From assembly GCF_032586235.1 (NCBI RefSeq), contig NZ_JAWHTD010000004.1:1-64000 (forward strand): a stretch of DNA of 64,000 nt. The letters are read 5' to 3'. The stretch comes from Aestuariicoccus sp032586235 (GTDB lineage Bacteria > Pseudomonadota > Alphaproteobacteria > Rhodobacterales > Rhodobacteraceae). A model generated the notes under the pieces. That model was not told the DNA's origin. It ran no database searches and was given only the letters and a program-made list of their open reading frames with translations. This document shows positions 41,920-51,887 of the stretch, piece after piece; the first letter of the stretch is position 1, and each line of letters starts with the position of its first letter. A program made the translations under genes and the position numbers.

Positions 41920-42894
41920 TCATCGCCCGACGCCCGACACAAGCCGCCAGGCCAGTTTCAGCGCCTCCACGGTCGACGAGGGGTTGGCCACACCCCGCCC
42001 GGCGATGTCGAAGGCGGTGCCGTGGTCGGGCGAGGTGCGCACGAAGGGCAGGCCCAGAGTCACGTTCACCCCTCGGTCGAAATCCAGCGTCTTGATCGGG
42101 ATCAGCGCCTGGTCGTGATACATCGCCACGGCCACGTCATAGCCTGCGCGGGCGGCGGCGTGGAACATCGTGTCGGCAGAGAGCGGCCCGGCGATGTCCA
42201 TCCCCTCGGCGCGCAGGCGGTCTAGCACGGGGTTGATGAGGTCGATCTCCTCGCGCCCCATCCGCCCGCCTTCGCCCGCGTGGGGGTTGAGCCCGGCCAC
42301 CGCGATGCGCGGGGCAGGGATGGCGAACTGCGCGCGCAGGGCTTCATGGGTGATGCGCAGACGGCGCTCCAGCAGATCGGCGGTCAGGGCGGTGGGCACC
42401 TCGGCCAGCGGGATGTGAATGGTGACCGGCACGACGCGCAGCCGGTCCGAGGCCAGCATCATCACCACCTCGTCCGCGCCCGCGAGATGCGCGAGAAACT
42501 CGGTATGGCCGGGAAAGGCGAAGCCCGCCCCGTCCTGCAGCGCCTGTTTGTGGATGGGCAGGGTGCAGAGCGCCGAGGCCGCGCCGTCCTGCACCAGCCC
42601 GACGGCGCGCGCGATCACGTCGATCACCGCCTGCGCTTGCGCCGGCTGCGCCGTGCCGGGGGTGCGCGGGCCGGGGAAGGTATGGGGCAGGACGGCCAGC
42701 CCCTCATCGGCCCCTTGCTGGGCCTCTTCGGGACGTCCGATCAGCCGTACCGGCGCGCCTTCGGGCAGATGCGCGGGATCGCCGATCCAGAAGAACGGCA
42801 CCTCCGCCCCCAGCGCCTGCCAGGCGGCCACTGCCAGTTCGGGGCCGATGCCCGCCGGTTCGCCGCAGCTGAGCGCGATGGGCGCCGGGCTCAT
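41920..42894 (-). CDS. pdxA: 4-hydroxythreonine-4-phosphate dehydrogenase
   Basis: A 324-residue PdxA of vitamin B6 synthesis (oxidises 4-phosphohydroxy-L-threonine). Family stretches are SCGEPAGIGPEL, FPGHTEFLAHLAG, GLNPHAGEGGRMGREE with metal-binding His, and MYHDQALIPIKTLDFDRGVN. The ATG at 42894 overlaps the surA stop by four bases. The order surA-pdxA-rsmA is the common one. Confidence 0.94.
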   Translation of the reverse strand: MSPAPIALSCGEPAGIGPELAVAAWQALGAEVPFFWIGDPAHLPEGAPVRLIGRPEEAQQGADEGLAVLPHTFPGPRTPGTAQPAQAQAVIDVIARAVGLVQDGAASALCTLPIHKQALQDGAGFAFPGHTEFLAHLAGADEVVMMLASDRLRVVPVTIHIPLAEVPTALTADLLERRLRITHEALRAQFAIPAPRIAVAGLNPHAGEGGRMGREEIDLINPVLDRLRAEGMDIAGPLSADTMFHAAARAGYDVAVAMYHDQALIPIKTLDFDRGVNVTLGLPFVRTSPDHGTAFDIAGRGVANPSSTVEALKLAWRLVSGVGR

Positions 42895-44117
42895 CGCTCC
42901 ACGATGCGCGCTTCGGCGCGCAGCTGCGCCAGGTATCCCTCGGCCAGCGATTCGATCCGGCGGTTGCGCAGGCCCTGGGCCAGATCAGCGCGCGCCACAT
43001 CCTCGGAGATCGCATTGGTGCGCCCGCAGAGCATCAGCACCATCAGCGTCTCGCCGCCATTGCGGGTCAGCGCGGTCGAGATCTCGCCCGCGTCGAGCTT
43101 GGAGAGCTCGAAGGCGATGTCCGTGGGAATGTCCGCCGGCGCCTGCGAAACCCGTTCCAGCGTGCCTTCGGGCTGGCCCTTGGCGGCGGCGTAAAGATCG
43201 TCGCAGCGGTCCATCTCGGCATCCAGGACCCGCGCCCGCGCCAGCGTCTCGGGCGTGCGGCCGCCGGGCATGCGGAACATGGCGTATTCCACCGCCGCCA
43301 CCTCGGGCGGAGTATAGCCGGTCTCTTCGATGGCGCGCAGCTGAAACAGCGCGACCGCGTCCGGGATGGGCAGTGGATCGCTGACCTCGCCGGGGGCGAG
43401 GCCCAGCACGATGGGCCGCAGCGGCGGCGGCAGGTCATTGAGGCTCTGCCAGGGCAGCCGACCGCCGGCTCCGCGCGTGGCGGTGGCCGAAAATTCCCGC
43501 GCGGCGGCCGAGAACTCGCCAATCGTGGTGAATTGCGAAATCCGCTGGGCACGGGCGCGCACCGCCTCGGCCTCTTGCGGGGGGGCGGGCATGATGATCT
43601 CGGACAGCAGCACACGGATGTTGGCCCCGCCGGTGTCGCGCGAGAGCGCCCGGTCGATCTCGGCCTCCGACACCTGCACCCGTCCGGCAAAGCGCGATTG
43701 CACCAGCTGCCGCCAGCTGAGGCCTGCGCGCACGAAGTCGCGGAAGGTCTGTTCGGCCACGCCCGCGCCTGACAATTCGCGCACGAATTCCTCACGCGTG
43801 AGGTTGGCGCGACCGGCGAATTCGTCCATCCCGTCCAGCACCTCCTGATCGGAGGGAACGATGCCCGCGTCCTGCGCGGCCTGGATGCGCAGCCGGTCGT
43901 CGATCAGCTGCTCGCGGGCGACCTCGCGCGGATCGCCTGGCGCGTTCAGAACCTCGAGCATGCGCGCGCGCTGTTCGATCTCGAAGGTGGTGATCACCCG
44001 TTCGTTCACCTTGATCGCGGGCGAAAACAGCCCCTGCGCGGACGCGGTCGGCGGCGTCAGGCCCGCCACGGCGGCGAGGGCGAGGCAGGTTGTCAGGACA
44101 CGGATCAATTGCTGCAT
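42891..44117 (-). CDS. surA: Periplasmic chaperone/prolyl isomerase SurA
   Basis: A 408-residue SurA with a 27-residue Sec signal (cleaved after TASA), a helical N-terminal chaperone domain (VNERVITTFEIEQRARML) and a parvulin-like domain (about residues 170-275; LSEIIMPAPP then ATRGAGGRLPWQSLNDLPPP). It helps outer membrane proteins such as LptD, encoded upstream, to fold. It has one parvulin domain rather than two, which is normal in alphaproteobacteria. It is four bases shy of overlapping lptD further (12-base overlap). Confidence 0.9.
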   Translation of the reverse strand: MQQLIRVLTTCLALAAVAGLTPPTASAQGLFSPAIKVNERVITTFEIEQRARMLEVLNAPGDPREVAREQLIDDRLRIQAAQDAGIVPSDQEVLDGMDEFAGRANLTREEFVRELSGAGVAEQTFRDFVRAGLSWRQLVQSRFAGRVQVSEAEIDRALSRDTGGANIRVLLSEIIMPAPPQEAEAVRARAQRISQFTTIGEFSAAAREFSATATRGAGGRLPWQSLNDLPPPLRPIVLGLAPGEVSDPLPIPDAVALFQLRAIEETGYTPPEVAAVEYAMFRMPGGRTPETLARARVLDAEMDRCDDLYAAAKGQPEGTLERVSQAPADIPTDIAFELSKLDAGEISTALTRNGGETLMVLMLCGRTNAISEDVARADLAQGLRNRRIESLAEGYLAQLRAEARIVER

Positions 44118-46243
44118 GTGCGGCGGTACTCCCTGGCGCTGCCGCCGGTGCTGAAGCCCTTCAGCGCGACGGTCAGGCCGACATCTGTTGTTGGTTCGAG
44201 ATTAGTGGAAGACACGAAGCGGCGCGAGACCGAAAAGTTCACCTCGACGCATTCGTTGCGGTATTCGAGCCCCAGTCCCGCGCGGGCAAAGCGGCCGTCG
44301 GCCAGATCGTAGCGCCAGTCGGCTGCGGCGGTCCAGTTGCGCGCCATCCGGTAGCGGCCGTCGAAGGACCATTCCGACAGCGTCTCGTTGCGGCCTTCGG
44401 CCAGGTCGCCGACCAGCAGCACGTAGGATGCACCCAGGTCCATGCGTGGGGTCGACCAGCCGGCCCGCGCCTCGGCATTGGAGAACTCGAAATCGGAATC
44501 GAGCAGCCCGCGCGCCGAAAACGACAGCCCTCCGGCCGTCGCCAGCCGCCCGGCGATGAGCCAGTCCGATGTGTCCCCCTGAAGCCCCGACGACAGGCTG
44601 AAGCCGTCCTCGTCGCGGTCGCGCCAGACCCGGCCCAGCGTCATCCCCGCGCGCCAGGCGCCGGGACGGTCGTGCAGCCAGCGCAGCCCGACGGCCATCT
44701 GCCCGCCACGCTCGCGCCGGTCTGCGGCGGGGTAGCGCGACAGCGACAGAAGGTTGCCTTCGTCGAACTCGACCACGGTGCTTTCGTCGTTTGGGTTGCG
44801 CTGGCGGTCGCCGCCGGTCCAGCCCAGCTGCACCACCGGTTCCAGCAGGGTGCGGCCGCCGCCGGGGCCGGTGCGGGCGAAGGGCCAGCGCAGCTCGACC
44901 GCAGCAGCGGGGGTCGCCTGAGTGACTTCGCCGGGGCTGGTGACGTCCTGGCGGATTTCGAACCGGTCGATCCAAAGATGCGCGCGCGCGCCTGCGCGCA
45001 GCCCGCCGGCCAAAGTCCAGCGGTTGCGCCAGCTCAGATCGGCGTTGAGCCGCGACAGGTCGAGCCCGTCTACCAGCAGATCGTCGTCCGGCCCGTCGAA
45101 GGCGCGGGTGGAATAGCGGTGGTGCGCATGGGCCACGGCGCCAAAGCGCAGCTCGCCGCCGATCCGGCGTGGGAAGAAGCGCCGCTCATAGCGCAGATCG
45201 GCGATGATCGTGGGCTGTGTTGCGTTGTTCTCGCCATCGCGCAGGGATTCGTAATGGATCAGCGACGCCTGCACGAAGTCGTCCCGCCGCACCCGCGTCA
45301 CGCTCAGCTCGCTGTCCAGCCGGTCCTTCGAGCTGTAGTCGTAATCGCTGAGATAGGCCTCGTCGCTGGTGGCCTCAATGTCGAAGGTCAGCTTGAAATC
45401 GCGCGGCAGATCAAAGGCGCCCTCGGCAAATAGATAGCCGCGCGGCTGGTCCTGGGCGAGCGTGTCGCGGGTGATCGCCGTCTCGATCTGCAGATCGCCG
45501 TAGGTGAAGGCGCGGCGGTAGCGCGCTTCGAGAGTGCGGGTGACCGGCGACAGATAGGGCGTCAGCGTGATGTCCTGGTGATCGCCGATGGGGATGAAAT
45601 AGGGTGTCTTGATCCCGAACCCCAGCAGGGTCGAGCTGCGCAGCGACGGGATCAGAAAACCGCGCGCGCGCCGCAAGGTGGGGTCGGGCAGGCGCAGGTA
45701 AGGCAGATAGGCGACCGGCACGTCGAGAATGCGCAGCTGCGCGCCCTCGAAATAGATCTGGCGGGCCTCTTCGTCATGCACCACGCGGTTGGCGCGGATC
45801 TGCCACAGCGGCGTTTCGTCCGCGCCGCAGACCTGGCACGAGGTGACGGCCACGCGGCTCAGCTGGGTATAGCGGCCTTCGGCGCGGCGGGCCTCGACGG
45901 CGGCCAGTTGCAGCTGCTGGTCCAGCACCAGCCGCGCCCCGGTCAGCAGCCCGTCGCGCAAGCGGGGGTCGAGCGTCGCGGCCTCGGCCAGAAAGACGTT
46001 ACCGTCGGGATCGGTGATGCGCAGCGGGCCCTCGATGATCAGCGCGTCGGCGGCACGGTCATAGACGATGCGCGTGGCCGTCAGCCGGTTGCCCTCGAAA
46101 AGCGCCTCGACATTGCCCTGGGCGATCAACCGGTCCTCAGCCTCGACAAACACCGCGTCCGCCACCAGCAGCGCGGCGTCGCTGCTTTGGGCGCGCAGAG
46201 GGGACGCCAGCAGAAGCAGCGCCAGGATCAGCCAGCGCATCAT
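44105..46243 (-). CDS. lptD: LPS-assembly protein LptD
   Basis: A 712-residue outer membrane protein. An 18-residue signal (SPLRA) is followed by the OstA-like N-terminal domain (residues about 25-130) and the beta-barrel. Conserved cysteines (TSCQVCGADE near 150 and NECVEVNFS and RRTCSN near the end) are the disulfide partners typical of LptD. It inserts lipopolysaccharide into the outer leaflet. The start ATGATG overlaps the lptG stop. It belongs to the lptF-lptG-lptD-surA unit. Confidence 0.93.
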   Translation of the reverse strand: MMRWLILALLLLASPLRAQSSDAALLVADAVFVEAEDRLIAQGNVEALFEGNRLTATRIVYDRAADALIIEGPLRITDPDGNVFLAEAATLDPRLRDGLLTGARLVLDQQLQLAAVEARRAEGRYTQLSRVAVTSCQVCGADETPLWQIRANRVVHDEEARQIYFEGAQLRILDVPVAYLPYLRLPDPTLRRARGFLIPSLRSSTLLGFGIKTPYFIPIGDHQDITLTPYLSPVTRTLEARYRRAFTYGDLQIETAITRDTLAQDQPRGYLFAEGAFDLPRDFKLTFDIEATSDEAYLSDYDYSSKDRLDSELSVTRVRRDDFVQASLIHYESLRDGENNATQPTIIADLRYERRFFPRRIGGELRFGAVAHAHHRYSTRAFDGPDDDLLVDGLDLSRLNADLSWRNRWTLAGGLRAGARAHLWIDRFEIRQDVTSPGEVTQATPAAAVELRWPFARTGPGGGRTLLEPVVQLGWTGGDRQRNPNDESTVVEFDEGNLLSLSRYPAADRRERGGQMAVGLRWLHDRPGAWRAGMTLGRVWRDRDEDGFSLSSGLQGDTSDWLIAGRLATAGGLSFSARGLLDSDFEFSNAEARAGWSTPRMDLGASYVLLVGDLAEGRNETLSEWSFDGRYRMARNWTAAADWRYDLADGRFARAGLGLEYRNECVEVNFSVSRRFVSSTNLEPTTDVGLTVALKGFSTGGSAREYRRTCSN

Positions 46244-47334
46244 CCGTCCTCCATGTGCAGCACCAGCCCCATGGCCAGCAGCACCGACGCCACCGGCGGC
46301 ACCCAGGCGGCGAGGATCGGGCTCAGCTGGCCGGATTCGCCGAGGATCTGCGCGAAATTGCGGATGTAATAAAGCCCGAATCCCAGCAGCACCGCCGCCA
46401 GCACCGCCAGCCCGGTCTTGCCCATCCGGCTGTGGCGCATGGTGAACCCCGCGCCCAGCAGCACCATGGCCGTCAGGAACAGCGGCCGGGCCAGCTCCAT
46501 CTGCATCCAGACCATGTGGCGGCGGGCCGAGAAACCCGCCTCCTCCAGCCCGTCGATAAAGGCGGGCAGGTTCCAGATCGAGATCGCCGAAGGCGTGCCA
46601 AAGCGGTCGCGGATGCTGTCCTGCGTCAGCGTCGAGGGCACGCGCAGCCGGTCGTGGGTCTGCGCCGCCGCCTCGGGGTTGAGCCCGGGCGTCAGCGGCC
46701 AGGCCTTGGCGTCGCTCAGCACCCAGGCGCCGCCCTGCAGCGCGGCCTCGGCGGCCTCGATGCGCCGAACGGGGCTGCCGCCGGGGGCGTAAGCCACGAA
46801 GGTCACGTCATAGAGGACCGTGGCGTCGGGGTTGGCGCGGGCGGCGCTGATCACCGTCTGCCCGCGCGCGTCGCCCTGCCGCAGCCAGAGCCCCTCGGCC
46901 CCGATCGACAACACCGACCCGCCGCCTGAACGGTAGGATTCGCTCAGTTCCGCGTAGCGTTTCGAAGTGGCGGCGACGATAGGGTTCATCATCGCCACCG
47001 CGATCCCGCCGATGATCAGCGCCACCAGCACCGGCGCGGCCAGCGTAGTCAGCCCCGACCGCCCCGTCGCCCGCACCACCACCAGCTCGGACGACCGCGA
47101 AAGCCCCAGAAACAGCGCGATGGTCGACAGGATCGTGATCAGCGGCAGGATCTGGTACATGCCCTCGGGCGTGTTGAGCAGCGTCAGCTCCAGGACCTGG
47201 CCAAAGCTCACGTCGGAATCGTGGCGCCGGATCTGCTCGATCAGGTCGAGCAGCGACTGGAACAGGAAGAAGACGCCGAAGACCGTGCCGAACATCTTCA
47301 GAAACCGGCGCGCGAAGTAGAAATGCAGGGTCAT
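46240..47334 (-). CDS. lptG: LPS export permease LptG
   Basis: A 364-residue YjgP/YjgQ-family permease with an N-terminal helix pair, a large periplasmic beta domain (residues about 115-260) and three C-terminal helices. LPLITILSTIALFLGLSRSSEL is a typical LptG region. It works with LptF and the LptB ATPase (not in the window) to lift LPS to the Lpt bridge. The start is the ATG at 47334, overlapping the lptF stop (ATGA). Confidence 0.93.
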   Translation of the reverse strand: MTLHFYFARRFLKMFGTVFGVFFLFQSLLDLIEQIRRHDSDVSFGQVLELTLLNTPEGMYQILPLITILSTIALFLGLSRSSELVVVRATGRSGLTTLAAPVLVALIIGGIAVAMMNPIVAATSKRYAELSESYRSGGGSVLSIGAEGLWLRQGDARGQTVISAARANPDATVLYDVTFVAYAPGGSPVRRIEAAEAALQGGAWVLSDAKAWPLTPGLNPEAAAQTHDRLRVPSTLTQDSIRDRFGTPSAISIWNLPAFIDGLEEAGFSARRHMVWMQMELARPLFLTAMVLLGAGFTMRHSRMGKTGLAVLAAVLLGFGLYYIRNFAQILGESGQLSPILAAWVPPVASVLLAMGLVLHMEDG

Positions 47335-48458
47335 GCCGTGCCTCCCGCCGCGCGGCGGCGCGGCCGGAAGGGCCGGGCGGCCAGATGCAGCATCACGCCT
47401 GCCATGGCGAACCCGGTGGCCGAGGGCAGGTAGATCAGCGGCCAGAGCCGGGCATTGGCGCGCACCGGATCGCTGACCGCGCCCTCGATCAGCTTGATGA
47501 TCACCAGAAGAAAGATCGCGCCCACGATCTGCTTGCCCACGCCAAAGCGCGAAAAGCCCCCCTGCAACAGCGCCGAGAACCCCACAAGCGCGGCCACGAC
47601 GCACAAAAGCGCCTGCGCGACGCGGCCGTGCAGTTCTTCCAGCGCTTGGCCCAGGTCCCTGCGCGCCTCGTCCGCCGCCGCCTGCGGGTCGGCGGCCAGC
47701 TTCAGCGTCGACATATGGCTCAGCCGGGGGCGCTTGGCGGTGGCGGGCTCGATCAGCCCGCTCACGTCATAGGTCAGATCGGCGAAGGTCGTGGTCGAAA
47801 GCCGCTGGTTGTCCGTTTGCAGCGTCTGCGCCTGGCCGCTCAGCATCACCAGCTTGGGCCCGTCGTCGTCGCGCATCAGAAAGGCGCGGTCGGCGGTATA
47901 GATCACCGACCGCCCCGCCAGCCGCCGGTCCGACAGGAACACGTCGCGCAGCTCGCCGTCCGGGGTGATGTCGCGGATGTAGAACGTCACGCCGCGCGCG
48001 GGATGCAGGAACGCGCCCTCGCGCAGCAGGCGGGCACTGACCGAACCCGAGATCTCGATCTCGCGCTCGCGCAGCTGCTGCAGCGATTGCGGCACCAGGA
48101 AATGCGTCAGGATCGTCATCATGCCGGCCACGATCAGCCCGAAGACCAGCACCGGCCGCGCCAGCCGCCAAGGCGAAAAGCCGGTGGCCTGCATCACCGT
48201 CAGCTCGGAATCGTTCGAAAGCCGGTTTGTGACATAGACCGTGCCCGCGAAGGCCGCCATCGGCAGCACCAGCCGGATCACGTTGGGCAGGCTCAGCGCG
48301 GTGAACTCCAGAAAGACGCTCGCCGAATGGCCGTCGGCGATAAGCTGGTCGAACAGGATCACCGCGCGGTTCACCCAGTAGACCGACACCAGCACCAGCG
48401 CGAAGAAGCCGAACAGCACCATGAGCTGCACCAGCAGGTATCTGTCGAATCTCTGCAA
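47331..48458 (-). CDS. lptF: LPS export permease LptF
   Basis: A 375-residue permease of the same family, with N-terminal RFDRYLLVQLMVLFGFFALV, a periplasmic domain and C-terminal helices. I placed the start at the TTG at 48458, because AGGGG lies about 8 bases before it and the family begins with a short RxDRY segment; a later in-frame Met would cut off the first helix. It is divergent from pepA at 48584. Confidence 0.9.
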   Translation of the reverse strand: MQRFDRYLLVQLMVLFGFFALVLVSVYWVNRAVILFDQLIADGHSASVFLEFTALSLPNVIRLVLPMAAFAGTVYVTNRLSNDSELTVMQATGFSPWRLARPVLVFGLIVAGMMTILTHFLVPQSLQQLREREIEISGSVSARLLREGAFLHPARGVTFYIRDITPDGELRDVFLSDRRLAGRSVIYTADRAFLMRDDDGPKLVMLSGQAQTLQTDNQRLSTTTFADLTYDVSGLIEPATAKRPRLSHMSTLKLAADPQAAADEARRDLGQALEELHGRVAQALLCVVAALVGFSALLQGGFSRFGVGKQIVGAIFLLVIIKLIEGAVSDPVRANARLWPLIYLPSATGFAMAGVMLHLAARPFRPRRRAAGGTA

Positions 48459-48583
48459 GCCGATTGCCCCTTGCGCGCCTTCAGTCGCCGCCAATCTACG
48501 CAATGCAGGCCGGAGGGGAAAGCAGGCTCTGGTCAATGCGGCGCGCGCCCGCTACCTCTTGTCGCCAAAGAAGGAGCCCCCGC

Positions 48584-50053
48584 ATGACCGACCGACGCGC
48601 CATCACCTTTACCGCCACCGATCCCGATGCCCTGGCCGAGGCCACCGGCCGCATCGCCGTCTGCATCACCGGCGAGGGCAAGCTCAGCCCCGGGGCCCGG
48701 CGGCTCAACCGGCTGACCAAGGGGGCCGTGGCCCGCGCTGTCGGTTCGGAACGCTGGGGCAAGCTCAAGGCGGGCGAGGTGCTGACGCTGGCCTATCCGG
48801 TGGGGCTGGCCGCCGACGCGGTCGATCTGGTGCGGCTGGAACGCCGCCCCGATGTAGCCGAGGCGCGCAAGGCCGGCGTGTCGCTGGCCAAGGCCGCCGG
48901 CAGCGCCGCGCTGACGGTGCTGACCGAGGCCACCGCGCGCGCAGAAGAGGTGGCCCTGGGCCTTGCGCTGCGCGGCTACAGCTTTGCCGATCATAAATCC
49001 GACAAGGGCAAGGCGCTGGAACCTGCGGTCTTCATGTGCTCGAAACCCGACGAGGTCGCCGCCAGGGCCGAAGGCCTGCTGGCGGTGGCCGAGGGCGTGT
49101 TCTTCACCCGCGATCTGGTGTCCGAACCGGCCAACGTGCTGACCACCACCGAATTCGCCGCCCGGCTCGAAGGGCTGCGCGATCTCGGCGTCGAGGTCGA
49201 GGTGCTGGAAGAGGACAAGCTGGCCGAGCTCGGCATGGGCGCGCTGCTGGGCGTGGGGCAGGGGTCGCACAGCCCGTCCAAGGTCGTGGTGATGCGCTGG
49301 TCCGGCGGCGGCGACAGCGCGCCGCTGGCGCTGGTGGGCAAGGGCGTGGTCTTCGACACCGGCGGGATCTCGCTCAAACCCGCGGGCGGGATGGAAGACA
49401 TGACCATGGACATGGGCGGCGCGGGCGTCGTGGCGGGCACCATGCGCGCCCTGGCCGCGCGCAAGGCGCGGGCCAATGTCGTGGGCCTCGTGGGTCTGGT
49501 CGAGAACATGCCCTCGGGCAACGCGATGCGCCCGGGCGACATCGTGACCTCGATGAAGGGCGACACGATCGAGGTGCTCAACACCGACGCCGAGGGGCGG
49601 CTCGTGCTCTGCGACGTGATGTGGTACGCGCAGGAACACATCAAGCCCGCCGCAATGATCGACCTGGCGACACTGACCGGCGCCTGCATCATCGCGCTTG
49701 GGCATGAAAACGCCGCCACCTATTCCAACGACGAGGACCTGGCGGCGGATTTCCTCAAGGCCGCCGCGGCCGAGGGCGAGGGCGCCTGGCGGATGCCGCT
49801 GGGGCAGGCCTATGACGACATGCTGAAATCGCCGCTTGCGGATATGAAGAACATCGGCGGCCGGCCCGGCGGGTCGATCACCGCGGCGCAGTTCCTCAAG
49901 CGCTTCGTCAAGGACGACACGCCGTGGATCCACCTCGACATTGCCGGGGTGGCACATGTGAAGGCCGAAACGGCCTATGCCCCCAAGGGCGCGACCGGCT
50001 GGGGGGTTCTGGCGCTCAACCGTCTGGTGCAGGAGCGTTTCGAGACCGAATAG
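48584..50053 (+). CDS. pepA: Leucyl aminopeptidase, M17
   Basis: A 489-residue cytosol aminopeptidase. Two-metal catalytic features are VGKGVVFDTGGISLKP, MTMDMGGAGVVAGTMRAL and the signature NTDAEGRLVLCD. Length is normal. In bacteria PepA may also bind DNA. The ATG at 48584 has GGAGCC upstream. It is followed directly by holC with no gap. Confidence 0.94.
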   Translation: MTDRRAITFTATDPDALAEATGRIAVCITGEGKLSPGARRLNRLTKGAVARAVGSERWGKLKAGEVLTLAYPVGLAADAVDLVRLERRPDVAEARKAGVSLAKAAGSAALTVLTEATARAEEVALGLALRGYSFADHKSDKGKALEPAVFMCSKPDEVAARAEGLLAVAEGVFFTRDLVSEPANVLTTTEFAARLEGLRDLGVEVEVLEEDKLAELGMGALLGVGQGSHSPSKVVVMRWSGGGDSAPLALVGKGVVFDTGGISLKPAGGMEDMTMDMGGAGVVAGTMRALAARKARANVVGLVGLVENMPSGNAMRPGDIVTSMKGDTIEVLNTDAEGRLVLCDVMWYAQEHIKPAAMIDLATLTGACIIALGHENAATYSNDEDLAADFLKAAAAEGEGAWRMPLGQAYDDMLKSPLADMKNIGGRPGGSITAAQFLKRFVKDDTPWIHLDIAGVAHVKAETAYAPKGATGWGVLALNRLVQERFETE

Positions 50054-50512
50054 ATGGGGGCGGCCTATTTCTACCACCTGACCCGGCGTCCCTTGGAGGA
50101 TACTTTGCCGGTGCTTCTGGAAAAGGCGCTGGCGGCGGGCTGGCGGGTCGCGGTGCGCGGCACCGACGGGGCCCGCATGGCCTGGCTGGACGAACGGCTC
50201 TGGCTGGGGGCGGAGGACGGGTTTCTGCCGCATGGTCTGGCGGGGGGCGACCACGATGCTTTGCAGCCGGTGCTTTTGACCACCGCAGTTGAGGCCGCCA
50301 ACGCGCCGCAATGCGTCATGGCGGTGGACGGCGCGGCACTCGATCCGGCCGAGGTACAGGCGCTGGAACGCGCCTGCGTGCTTTTCGACGGCAATGATCC
50401 GGCGGCGGTGCAGGCCGCGCGCGAAGAATGGAAGCGGCTGACGGACGCAGGATGTGCGGCGCAATACTGGTCCGAGGAATCGGGCCGCTGGGAAATGAAA
50501 GCCGAACGCTGA
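50054..50512 (+). CDS. holC: DNA polymerase III chi subunit
   Basis: A 152-residue HolC, an accessory subunit of the clamp-loader complex that links it to SSB. Features are AAYFYHLTRRPLEDTLPVLL, GWRVAVRGTDGARMAWLDERL and VLFDGNDPAAVQAAREEW. It begins on the base after the pepA stop, an arrangement seen widely. Confidence 0.9.
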   Translation: MGAAYFYHLTRRPLEDTLPVLLEKALAAGWRVAVRGTDGARMAWLDERLWLGAEDGFLPHGLAGGDHDALQPVLLTTAVEAANAPQCVMAVDGAALDPAEVQALERACVLFDGNDPAAVQAAREEWKRLTDAGCAAQYWSEESGRWEMKAER

Positions 50513-50520
50513 CCGCCGCG

Positions 50521-50567
50521 CCGGAATTTTCCTCAAAATTCCGGATCATTTTTCGTCACGAAAAATG
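50521..50567. repeat. Two adjacent perfect palindromes after holC
   Basis: CCGGAATTTT-CCTC-AAAATTCCGG (50521-50544) and CATTTTTCG-TCA-CGAAAAATG (50547-50567) follow one after another. The first resembles the third hairpin at 63737-63759. They lie between convergent holC and the aspartic protease gene, so they may also terminate transcription in both directions. Confidence 0.7.
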
Positions 50568-50576
50568 GCCCCGGCG

Positions 50577-51158
50577 TCAGCGTTCCAGCACCAGTCGTCC
50601 GTCCGAGATTTCCAGCCGTGCATAGCGCTGCAAATAGCTCATGCCGAGCAGCGATTGCTCCATCTCGCCTTCGTTGACGAAGGCCGGCACGTCGCGGTCG
50701 ACGAAGGGGCCGATGGCCACGCTCTTCAGCGTCACCGGCGCCGTGCGCACCGGGCCATTGGCGGTCATCGCCTCGGAAAAGAAGATCAGCCCATCCTCGC
50801 CCATCCCGGCGCGCCGGGCGTCTTCGAGCGTCAGCACGATCGACGTCGCCCCGGTGTCCACCACGAAGCGCGTCGGCACGCCGTTGAGATCGACGGTGGC
50901 ATAATAATGCCCGTCCGGGCTGCGCGGCAGCTCGATCCGGCCCTCTTCGGCAAAGACCGCCTGGGTCGGGATCACGGTGCGGCGGATGTCCTCCCAGAGC
51001 CCGATTGCCGCGATCGTGCCGAGAAATATCAGCCCCCAGACCACCATCTGTTGCAGCTTCTGCCCCAGCTTCTCGCGGTTCTGCACGAAGACCCAGAACA
51101 CCAGCACGGATCCCAGCAGAATAAGATAGAGAAGATTGCCGATTTCGAATTCCGACAT
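50577..51158 (-). CDS. Retroviral-like aspartic protease, clan AA
   Basis: A 193-residue protein. One or two N-terminal membrane segments (LLYLILLGSVLVFWVFV and MVVWGLIFLGTIAAIGL) are followed by a periplasmic domain with the aspartyl-protease motif FVVDTGATSIVLT. LLGMSYLQRYARLEISDGRL is the usual end. This matches the TIGR02281 family. Substrate unknown. Start ATG at 51158. Confidence 0.88.
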   Translation of the reverse strand: MSEFEIGNLLYLILLGSVLVFWVFVQNREKLGQKLQQMVVWGLIFLGTIAAIGLWEDIRRTVIPTQAVFAEEGRIELPRSPDGHYYATVDLNGVPTRFVVDTGATSIVLTLEDARRAGMGEDGLIFFSEAMTANGPVRTAPVTLKSVAIGPFVDRDVPAFVNEGEMEQSLLGMSYLQRYARLEISDGRLVLER

Positions 51159-51228
51159 GGGGGCGCCGCTCCGTCCGTTGCCACCCTCCTGATGTAGGCA
51201 CGCGCGGCCGCTTTTCACAGAGCCTGCG

Positions 51229-51852
51229 TCAGCCCGCCAGCCCGAAGGTGCGCAGCCCGTCCAGCACGAATTGCACCGACAGCGCCGCCAGCAGCATCCC
51301 CAGCAGCCGCGTGGCGACGGTGATGCCGATCTTGCCAAGCGCCCGTTCGATCAACCCGGCGCTCAGAAAGAACAGGAACACGATCCCCACGACCCCCAGC
51401 ATCACCCCCAGCACCGCGGCCATGCCTGCGGCGTCGTTCGTCTGGCCCACCAGCAGGATCATCGAGGCGATCGCCCCGGGCCCGGCGATCAGCGGGATGG
51501 CGATGGGAAAGACCGAGGGGTCGGGCTTGTCCTCGTCCTCGGCACTGTCCGACCGCCGCTTGGTGCGGCGCTCGAACAGCATGTCGAGCGCGGTCAGGAA
51601 CAGCAGAATGCCCCCCGCGATGCGGAAGGCCGGCATGGAAATGCCGATGAACCCCAGCACCGCCTCGCCCAGAAAGGCAAAGAGCATGAGCAGCACCGCC
51701 GCGATCCCGCAGGCCCTCAGCGCCACCGCGCGCCTGTGCGCCGCATCCGCGCCCTGCGTCAACGCGATGAAGATCGGGGTCAGCCCGATCGGGTCGATCA
51801 CCACGAAGAGCGTGACGAAGGCGCTGATGAGAAAGGTCGTGTCCATGCCCAT
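51229..51852 (-). CDS. MarC-family integral membrane protein
   Basis: A 207-residue membrane protein with about six helices. Family landmarks are VTLFVVIDPIGLTPIFIALT, PLIAGPGAIASMILL and the C-terminal RLLGMLLAALSVQFVLDGL. A charged loop (RRTKRRSDSAEDEDKPDP) separates the halves. MarC proteins are related to amino-acid exporters, but their role is unproven. The start could be the ATG at 51852 or 51846. Confidence 0.85.
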   Translation of the reverse strand: MGMDTTFLISAFVTLFVVIDPIGLTPIFIALTQGADAAHRRAVALRACGIAAVLLMLFAFLGEAVLGFIGISMPAFRIAGGILLFLTALDMLFERRTKRRSDSAEDEDKPDPSVFPIAIPLIAGPGAIASMILLVGQTNDAAGMAAVLGVMLGVVGIVFLFFLSAGLIERALGKIGITVATRLLGMLLAALSVQFVLDGLRTFGLAG

Positions 51853-51887
51853 GGGCTCAACCACGTTTGCGCTGTCCGCGCAAGGGC